From the NCBI GenBank assembly GCA_938033975.1, contig CALHKJ010000003.1, forward strand, positions 1 to 5,648: DNA of 5,648 nucleotides, given 5' to 3'. The notes under the pieces were generated by a model, which saw only the letters and a program-made list of their open reading frames with translations, had not been told where the DNA came from and made no database searches. Shown here in pieces: positions 1-4,223 of the stretch; positions within the stretch are counted from its first letter, which is position 1; every line of letters starts with the position of its first letter. Origin of the DNA: an uncultured Saprospiraceae bacterium. Its GTDB lineage: Bacteria; Bacteroidota; Bacteroidia; Chitinophagales; Saprospiraceae. The position numbers were made by a program, and so were the translations under genes.

Positions 1-96
1 GATGAAGCGCGCCTATTTAGCCACATGATTGGGGTGCTCTTCCTTGTGAGTGCGACAGCGAGCTTCATTTTACAGCTCCTCTCACTCGTGTCATGA
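1..96 (+). CDS. Possible C-terminal end of an unidentified membrane protein (partial)
   Basis: Frame 1 is open from the first base to a TGA at 94-96. It encodes 31 residues, starting DEARLFSHMIG and continuing as one long hydrophobic stretch (GVLFLVSATASFILQLLSLVS) that would fit a C-terminal membrane helix. The gene would begin left of the window, so its family cannot be named. The stretch is more G+C-rich than the genes to the right. A competing reading exists on the minus strand: a short open frame beginning at 66 (MKLAVALTRKS...) with GAGGAG upstream. Thirty-one open codons can occur by chance, so this is a weak call resting only on hydrophobicity and the uninterrupted frame. Confidence 0.25.
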   Translation, partial: DEARLFSHMIGVLFLVSATASFILQLLSLVS

Positions 97-155
97 AGAC
101 ATTATCTCTCCTGCCTCCTATGCGGAGACTTCTCTTCACAATAACAGCAGCTCGC

Positions 156-695
156 TCAGTTTCTTTCTGGAGGAGAATGAAACTTCCTGGAAAATTCCTT
201 ACGCGTCCACTGAAAATCTGTTCCCAGAAAAGCTACTTTTTCTAGTCCTCTTTTTATTATGGTTTCTGCTGTCGCATCAGCTATATGTATGATAGGAACA
301 TTGAGTTGGCTTTCTACTTGGTCGTAGACTTTGTGAGGCGTATTGGCACAAAACATCAATTTTTCTGCACCAGCGTTTTGGAGGCGCTTACCTCCTTCAA
401 CCAGCAGGTCTGCAATTCCATCCCAGTTATCTTCAACTTGATATTTATGCACTTGTGCTTGGTCCATAGTATAAACCAGAAGAGGAGGATTGGTGTTGTT
501 TCCGTAGTGATCATTTACGGATTCATTGATATATCTGTAATAATCTATGGTGGAATGCCAGGATGTACCCCCTATTAACCCCAGGACATTCATGTCGTTG
601 TCTTTCTGGATGGGAATCTGATTCTTCATTTCGATTTTGTTGTTCTGGCAACTAAATAAAAAGGGAATTAATAACATAAAAGTCAGTTGACGCAT
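156..695 (-). pseudogene. Truncated aspartate/glutamate racemase family protein with lipoprotein signal peptide
   Basis: Residues 1-16 form a lipoprotein signal: MRQ, a hydrophobic core, then lipobox LFSC with C16 as the lipidated cysteine. This predicts an exported, membrane-anchored protein. The Asp/Glu racemase domain starts at M35 (MNVLGLIGGTSW, with the N-terminal GLIGG loop). It includes STIDYYRYIN, MDQAQVHKYQ, NWDGIADLL, the first catalytic-cysteine motif MFCANTPHK (C116), and IIHIADATAETI. Homology is clear to FLGT (residues 156-159) and then fades into FQWTRKEFSRKFHSPPERN and a stop. Family members are about 225-240 residues and need a second cysteine (GCTE-like motif) in the missing half. 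I found no continuation in the other minus-strand frames down to base 1, so a deletion or rearrangement near 160-218 is more likely than a simple frameshift. The racemization step should be dead. It is divergently oriented from the storage-granule genes and probably unrelated to them. Confidence 0.75.
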
Positions 696-839
696 TAGGG
701 TTCGTTCGAGTGATTTAATAGAATGTCTGGTTTTTCTTGATTTCTTCTAGCATGTATAAATCAAAATAATGAAACTATCTTATTTGTTGTTTATATAAAG
801 CCTATGTTTTCATTTGCCAAGAGACCTATTCTTATATTA

Positions 840-872
840 AAATCTTTCTTTTCTAATTGAAAGAATAGATTT
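840..872. repeat. Imperfect inverted repeat overlapping the gene 1 promoter
   Basis: AAATCTTTCTTTTC (840-853) and GAAAGAATAGATTT (859-872) are inverted copies around a 5-base spacer, taatt, with 11 of 14 positions matching. The right arm coincides with a TAGATTTG promoter-like element. It could be an operator for an unknown repressor, or chance in AT-rich DNA. Nothing identifies the binding protein. Confidence 0.3.
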
Positions 873-873
873 G
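866..873 (+). promoter_or_regulatory. Candidate Bacteroidota -7 element TAGATTTG
   Basis: TAGATTTG matches the Bacteroidota -7 consensus TAnnTTTG at every fixed position. Transcription would begin near 879-881, giving a leader of about 30 bases before the ATG at 911. The -33 region (about 842-846) lacks a clear TTG, so the promoter is either weak or activator-dependent. Its position argues against using the ATG at 875, which would lie upstream of the predicted transcript start. Confidence 0.4.
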
Positions 874-910
874 CATGAGATTCTTGTTATTTTTAAAAAA
901 ATATATAATA

Positions 911-1426
911 ATGAGTAAAAATGATCATACCGCATCTTTTTTGTTGCGTTTTACACAAGTGATGTATGAAGACCAAAAAGGGAAAGCGGATGTTCAATGG
1001 CGAGGAAAAATTACACATGTTCAGGATAATGATCAGAAGAACTTTAGTGAAATGAAAGATGTAATTGATTTTATCCAAACCAAATTATCTCAACTAACCT
1101 TAGATTCTATCGAAAAAGATTTGAGTCCTAAAGAGAAGGAAGGAATATTGATTAAGAGTATGGACATCTGGAAAAAGCTTGCTAAGAGTTATCCAAAGAT
1201 GGTAGTAGATGCAATCAAAGATCCCAAAGCACAGGTAAGTCAGATACAAGAGCAAATAACTTCTCGAGCAGAAGACTTGTCAAACCGATTACAATTGGAG
1301 TCTTACAAGCCTACTTCAAAATCCGATATCAAAGAATTGTCTGATCAAATTTCTCAACTCACAGGGCTGGTAGGAAAACTACAAAAGAAAGTAGATAAAA
1401 TTGATCGTAAGCTAGCTAAATCTTGA
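911..1426 (+). CDS. Putative granule-associated coiled-coil protein (PhaE/PhaM/phasin-like C-terminus)
   Basis: This is a 171-aa soluble protein with no signal peptide or membrane segment. Residues 8-60 form a small module, SFLLRFTQVMYED...VQWRGKITHVQ...F...IDFI. I recall similar WRG-x-I-x-HVQ modules in short uncharacterised bacterial proteins. Residues 60-130 are predicted helical and charged. Residues 134-168 begin PTSKSDIKELSDQI and continue as a heptad-like coiled coil ending DRKLAKS. A Pro-Thr/Ser-x-x-Asp-hydrophobic motif followed by a leucine heptad is typical of the C-termini of PHA-granule proteins such as PhaE, PhaM and some phasins, where it mediates oligomerisation. I prefer the ATG at 911 over the in-frame ATG at 875. 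The 875 start would add MRFLLFLKKYII and place the codon just after the -7-like element, whereas 911 is preceded by an A/T-only leader usual for this phylum. Its stop overlaps the regulator gene's start. The granule role is inferred from the coiled coil and neighbours. Confidence 0.75.
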   Translation: MSKNDHTASFLLRFTQVMYEDQKGKADVQWRGKITHVQDNDQKNFSEMKDVIDFIQTKLSQLTLDSIEKDLSPKEKEGILIKSMDIWKKLAKSYPKMVVDAIKDPKAQVSQIQEQITSRAEDLSNRLQLESYKPTSKSDIKELSDQISQLTGLVGKLQKKVDKIDRKLAKS

Positions 1427-2226
1427 TCAAGTTTGATGATTCACATATTGAAAAACTATTAAATTCTAAAGAACGAAAAGATCTTATAGTTTATACATTA
1501 GGACGCTTCAATCTGGTACTAGATGGAGTGGAGGTTTCTGATAACTGGGGCAGGGATAAAGCGATCCAGTTGTTTCAGTTTTTCCTCATTTCAAGAAATC
1601 GAATGGCATTACATAAAGAATTGATCATCGATCGGTTGTGGGAGGACATAGGTACAGATCAACATTTCAAAGTAGCATTACATGAAATCAAGAAAATCTT
1701 AGAACCAAAGACCAATGCAAGGGGAGTGACTAAATATGTCCAACGTCAAGGTTCATCCTACAAATTAAACATGGATCATGTTTGGTTGGATAGTGAAAAA
1801 TTAAAGTCTTTTGTTGAAATAGGAAATAATTTGGAGGCTGATCAAAGTGAATTAGCAATTATTGCTTTCCAATCCGCTATCAAGCTTTACCAAGGTGTGT
1901 TTTTACCAAATAGGATCTATGAAGATTGGACTTCTGGCGAACGAGAGCATATTCAGTCACTTGCATTAAACGCTATTGTCAGCTTATCTGAATTATTACT
2001 CAGGGATCAGACAAAAGAAAGTATTCGTCTGACAGAAGAAGCACTTAATATTGATCCGACTTGGGAAGAGGCTTATCGTATCCAGATGATGGCCCATATG
2101 ATCAATGGCAATCGACCACAAGCTATAAGAAGCTTTAATAGATGTAAAAAGGTGCTAGATGAGGAATTTGGCATAGAACCTTTACCCGTCACACTCAATT
2201 TGTTTAAGAGTATCAAGACTACTTAA
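1423..2226 (+). CDS. SARP-type transcriptional regulator (winged helix + BTAD/TPR domain)
   Basis: This 267-aa protein has the SARP/AfsR architecture. Residues 22-115 form an OmpR/PhoB-like winged helix, with the family opening VYTLGRFNLVLDGVEV, the helical segment DKAIQLFQFFLISRNRMALHKELIIDRLWED, and the recognition region HFKVALHEIKKIL. The wing follows (TKYVQRQGSSYKLN). Residues 118-265 form the bacterial transcriptional activation domain built from TPR-like helices, with DSEKLKSFVEIG, AIKLYQGVFLP, ALNIDPTWEEAYRIQMM and FNRCKKVLDEEFGIEP. It has no ATPase or sensor domain, so it is a short stand-alone SARP. Such regulators are best known from actinobacteria, where they activate by binding direct repeats with 11-bp period. 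No ATG precedes the domain. TTG at 1423 overlaps the previous stop (TTGA), which suggests translational coupling and places it in one transcript with the coiled-coil gene. Likely targets are the adjacent granule genes (inference). Confidence 0.85.
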   Translation: MIKFDDSHIEKLLNSKERKDLIVYTLGRFNLVLDGVEVSDNWGRDKAIQLFQFFLISRNRMALHKELIIDRLWEDIGTDQHFKVALHEIKKILEPKTNARGVTKYVQRQGSSYKLNMDHVWLDSEKLKSFVEIGNNLEADQSELAIIAFQSAIKLYQGVFLPNRIYEDWTSGEREHIQSLALNAIVSLSELLLRDQTKESIRLTEEALNIDPTWEEAYRIQMMAHMINGNRPQAIRSFNRCKKVLDEEFGIEPLPVTLNLFKSIKTT

Positions 2227-2272
2227 AATTATTTTTGTCAATGTTTATAGGCCTTTGAGCCCATTATCTGGA

Positions 2273-2304
2273 ATTGTAACTCAGTTGTAACTCCCATATC
2301 TTTT
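2273..2304 (+). promoter_or_regulatory. Candidate promoter of the phasin-like genes
   Basis: ATTG (2273-2276) as -33 element, a 20-base spacer, and TATCTTTT (2297-2304) as -7 element fit the Bacteroidota TTG-N(19-21)-TAnnTTTG pattern, with one mismatch in the last base of the -7. The predicted start of transcription is near 2311, giving a leader of about 38 bases before the ATG at 2349. The -33 element lies inside the first copy of a 9-base direct repeat. Confidence 0.45.
2274..2293 (+). promoter_or_regulatory. Perfect 9-base direct repeat with 11-bp period; candidate SARP operator
   Basis: TTGTAACTC occurs at 2274-2282 and again at 2285-2293. The start-to-start distance is 11 bp, one helical turn, so both copies present the same DNA face. 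SARP regulators of Streptomyces bind heptamer-like direct repeats at 11-bp period that overlap the -35 region. Here the repeat sits at the predicted -33 region, just downstream of a SARP-type gene and upstream of the tailed phasin gene. I saw no third copy in this intergenic region and no copy in the other intergenic regions. The link to the neighbouring regulator is inference. Confidence 0.5.
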
Positions 2305-2348
2305 CTTTGTGGTATTATTTAAAATAAAAAACCTAAAACGATATAGTT

Positions 2349-2960
2349 ATGGCAACACAAGTAGCAAGCAAGTCAAGAGTACTTAAAGGAAGAAATCAAG
2401 TATTAAAGTCTGTAAAAAACATAAACTGCATGGTGGTTGATTTTACTGAAGATATGATTGATGAGACATTAGAAACTGGAACAAAGTACCAGAAATTAGC
2501 TGTAAAAGTAATAAGAAAATCAGAACCAATTATAGAAAAGCAAGTAGATCTGTTTTTTGATACAGCAGAGTTGGCACTTGAACAAATACAAGACAATAGC
2601 AAAAGATTACAGAAATTATTAGGAATTACAAAGACTGTTAACAAAGCAACAAAGACAGTAGAAAAGATTGTAAAATCTGTTTCTGAGAAAGTAGAAGAAG
2701 GAATGGACACAGTTGAAAAAAATGTGAACACTTTAAAAACTAAAGGCAAGAAAACAATCACTAATAAAGCTAAGCCTCAAGCAAGAAGAGCACGGAAAAC
2801 AGTTGCAAAAAGAACACAAACAGTAAAAGGAAGCGCTGCAAAATCAGTTGCTAAAGCAACAAAAGCAATTAAAGCTCCAGTTAAAAAAAGAGTAACTAAA
2901 GCAACAAAAGCGATAAAAACAACTGCTAGAAGAGCACCTTCAAAAAAGGTTGCTTCTTAA
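2349..2960 (+). CDS. Phasin-like granule protein with histone-H1/PhaF-like basic C-terminal tail
   Basis: This 203-aa protein has two parts. Residues about 20-118 are amphipathic helices without membrane segments: KNINCMVVDFTEDMIDETLETG, then KLAVKVIRKSEPIIEKQVDLFF, then a heptad-like stretch (TVNKATKTVEKIVKSVSEKVEEG). This pattern is like phasins, which coat storage granules through an amphipathic face. Residues 129-203 are a low-complexity tail with 27 Lys/Arg among 75 residues and no Asp or Glu, rich in Ala and Thr. It includes two 15-residue repeats (167-181 and 182-196, each with KATKAIK). Such tails occur in PhaF of Pseudomonas and in the Rhodococcus droplet protein MLDS/TadA, where they bind DNA. 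The helical part is paralogous to the next gene (about 19 identical residues over an ungapped 60). The ATG at 2349 has an A/T-rich leader. Possible roles are coating droplets or PHA granules and tethering them to the nucleoid. A purely histone-like role is the alternative. Confidence 0.75.
   Translation: MATQVASKSRVLKGRNQVLKSVKNINCMVVDFTEDMIDETLETGTKYQKLAVKVIRKSEPIIEKQVDLFFDTAELALEQIQDNSKRLQKLLGITKTVNKATKTVEKIVKSVSEKVEEGMDTVEKNVNTLKTKGKKTITNKAKPQARRARKTVAKRTQTVKGSAAKSVAKATKAIKAPVKKRVTKATKAIKTTARRAPSKKVAS
2847..2936 (+). repeat. Two 45-bp tandem coding repeats in the basic tail
   Basis: Units 2847-2891 and 2892-2936 encode VAKATKAIKAPVKKR and VTKATKAIKTTARRA. The 16-base core CTAAAGCAACAAAAGC is identical at 2851-2866 and 2896-2911, 45 bases apart. 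The second halves of the units diverge. This suggests tail growth by in-frame duplication, so tail length may vary between strains. Confidence 0.7.
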
Positions 2961-3017
2961 AAAAGTAGTAAAACAACCTATAAGAAATAAAATAGATATC
3001 ACTTAAAAATAAATAAA

Positions 3018-3287
3018 ATGGCTACGAAAAGCAAAAATAAAATCAACCTTGAAGTTATCAAGGATTCAACAAAAAATGTAAATGATTTCATCCTAGATAC
3101 AACTGAAATGATCGTTGGTGAAACATTAGACAGAGCAGCAGCTTGGCAAAATGTTGCAGACAAAGCAATTAAAGGCGGGTTCAAGTTGTCAGAAATACAA
3201 GCTGACATTACTTTCAAAGCTCTAGAGACTATTAAAAAGCAGTGGGTTAAAGGACAGAAAAACTTTAGAGAAAGAACAAGTAATTAA
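3018..3287 (+). CDS. Small phasin-like protein, tail-less paralogue of the preceding gene
   Basis: This 89-aa soluble protein has no signal peptide. Its body (residues about 15-78) aligns without gaps to residues about 22-82 of the preceding protein. KNVNDFILDTTEMIVGETL matches KNINCMVVDFTEDMIDETL, followed by shared Q, A, K, I and a later E-x-Q-x-D-x-x-F pattern, about 19 identities in 60. It is predicted to be two amphipathic helices and ends soon after QWVKGQKNFRERTSN, so it lacks the basic tail. By analogy with the PhaI/PhaF pair of Pseudomonas, it would coat granules without binding DNA. That analogy concerns architecture, not demonstrated homology. It lies 57 bases after the tailed gene with no terminator between and a strong terminator just after it, so the two are probably co-transcribed. 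The ATG at 3018 follows an aataaataaa leader. Confidence 0.75.
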   Translation: MATKSKNKINLEVIKDSTKNVNDFILDTTEMIVGETLDRAAAWQNVADKAIKGGFKLSEIQADITFKALETIKKQWVKGQKNFRERTSN

Positions 3288-3309
3288 TAAGTCAATGCCA
3301 AAAGTAACA

Positions 3310-3345
3310 ACAAAGCCAAAACCTTCGTAGAAGTTTTGGCTTTGT
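3310..3345 (+). terminator. Rho-independent-type hairpin ending the phasin transcript
   Basis: ACAAAGCCAAAAC (3310-3322) pairs perfectly with GTTTTGGCTTTGT (3333-3345), a 13-bp stem. The 10-base loop can close further by TTC/GAA around GTA, with one bulged C. The following run, atattttg, is only moderately U-rich. The hairpin starts 22 bases after the small phasin gene's stop. It separates the coat genes from the hydrolase/acyltransferase pair. Confidence 0.8.
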
Positions 3346-3370
3346 ATATTTTGACTACTGTATAATATTG
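3341..3370 (+). promoter_or_regulatory. Weak candidate promoter for the hydrolase/acyltransferase pair
   Basis: TTTG (3341-3344), an 18-base spacer and TAATATTG (3363-3370) approximate the Bacteroidota promoter pattern, with one mismatch in the -7 element. Transcription would start near 3377, leaving a leader of about 44 bases before the ATG at 3421. The -33 element overlaps the right arm of the terminator. In DNA this AT-rich, such a match is only suggestive. Confidence 0.3.
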
Positions 3371-3420
3371 ATTATATAGTAATCGGTAGCATAACATATA
3401 AAAATTTACTGATAGATTGT

Positions 3421-4221
3421 ATGCGTGAGGAAAGTAGTACAGAAGAAATTAAAAGGCCTTCATTGGTCCTGAGTTTATCGGAAGGAATTAGAGCATTCTT
3501 TGAATTGGGGTCATATGTTCCCTACAGATTATTAAAAAAGAATGAATCTGAAGGGGATGGTCATCCTGTTCTTATCTTGCCTGGGTTTATGGCTTCAGAT
3601 TTTTCTACAATCCCTTTAAGAAGTTTTATACACAAGTTAGGATACAAGGTATATGGCTGGGGTGAAGGCCGAAATTATGCTAATGTGGACTATGTGGGTT
3701 TGCTTATAGAAAAGCTAGAGCGTATATACCAAAGACATCAAGAACCGATTACAATAATTGGCTGGAGTTTAGGGGGGATTTATGCAAGACAATTAGGTAA
3801 ATACGATGAGGAGATTGTACGACAAATCATAACCATGGGTTCTCCTTTCAAAGGTTTAGACTATTCCAATAATGCAATTTGGATGTATGATCTTTTGAAG
3901 AGAAGTAGAATTATATCTGAAGATAATTTAGACGAAGAATTATTAGAAGATATTCCAGTTCCTGCAAATGTTCCAACAACAGCTATATTTACAAAAGAGG
4001 ATGGAGTCGTTCCTTGGGAATTATGTCTCGAAGAAGAAGATGAATGGCATCAGAATGTACAGGTGCGAGGAAGCCATTTTGGATTAGGTGTGAATCCATT
4101 GGTGCTTCAGATTGTAGCAGATCGACTACTCTGTACTAAATCAACCTGGACTTACTTTGAGACTAGTAATCTGATAGAAGATATTTTTGTAAAGGCGCAA
4201 GCCAATAAAAACATGAACTAA
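3421..4221 (+). CDS. Alpha/beta hydrolase (esterase/lipase-like)
   Basis: This 266-aa cytoplasmic protein has no signal peptide. It shows the alpha/beta hydrolase landmarks in order: strand and oxyanion loop VLILPGFMASD (residues 50-60), GYKVYGWGEGRN (74-85), nucleophile elbow GWSLGG with S116, TMGSPFKG (138-145), acid residue D194 in TKEDGVVPW, and catalytic H219 in GSHFGLGVNP. All three catalytic residues are present, so it should be active. The closest type I recognise is the lipase/acyltransferase-like hydrolases (PGF...ST.PLR..., GSH.GLG.NP) that often sit beside WS/DGAT genes. It is therefore a good candidate for hydrolysing or remodelling wax esters or acylglycerols, though the substrate is not readable from sequence. 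It probably forms an operon with the next gene, which begins two bases after its stop. The segment from about 146 to 180 between core and acid residue probably forms a lid. Confidence 0.85.
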   Translation: MREESSTEEIKRPSLVLSLSEGIRAFFELGSYVPYRLLKKNESEGDGHPVLILPGFMASDFSTIPLRSFIHKLGYKVYGWGEGRNYANVDYVGLLIEKLERIYQRHQEPITIIGWSLGGIYARQLGKYDEEIVRQIITMGSPFKGLDYSNNAIWMYDLLKRSRIISEDNLDEELLEDIPVPANVPTTAIFTKEDGVVPWELCLEEEDEWHQNVQVRGSHFGLGVNPLVLQIVADRLLCTKSTWTYFETSNLIEDIFVKAQANKNMN

Positions 4222-4223
4222 AA

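Noticed and set aside
60..78. GAGCT/AGCTC and nearby CTCC/GGAG short inverted repeats in the left flank
   Set aside because: Stems of 4-5 bp with no flanking direct repeats or T run; not convincing as IS ends or a terminator.
50..578. Two open frames on the plus strand (50-292 and 285-578)
   Set aside because: They lie mostly antisense to the racemase reading frame, which has clear family motifs. Their proteins show no recognisable domain.
761..770. Minus-strand promoter for the racemase (TATTTTG-like on the complement)
   Set aside because: One base short of the TAnnTTTG pattern and without a placed -33 element; indistinguishable from background AT-rich sequence.
893..1078. Minus-strand open frame opposite the coiled-coil gene
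   Set aside because: Low-complexity Phe/Ile-rich product typical of the antisense of an AT-rich coding region; the plus-strand frame is the coherent one.
2249..2263. Possible terminator after the BTAD gene (aggcctttgagccc)
   Set aside because: Only about 3-4 GC pairs with no T run after it; too weak to call, so read-through into the phasin genes remains possible.
2396..3217. Minus-strand open frames opposite the phasin-like genes (2396-2761 and 2999-3217)
   Set aside because: Ser/Phe/Val-rich products mirror the Lys/Thr/Glu codons of the plus-strand genes, which are supported by their paralogy to each other.
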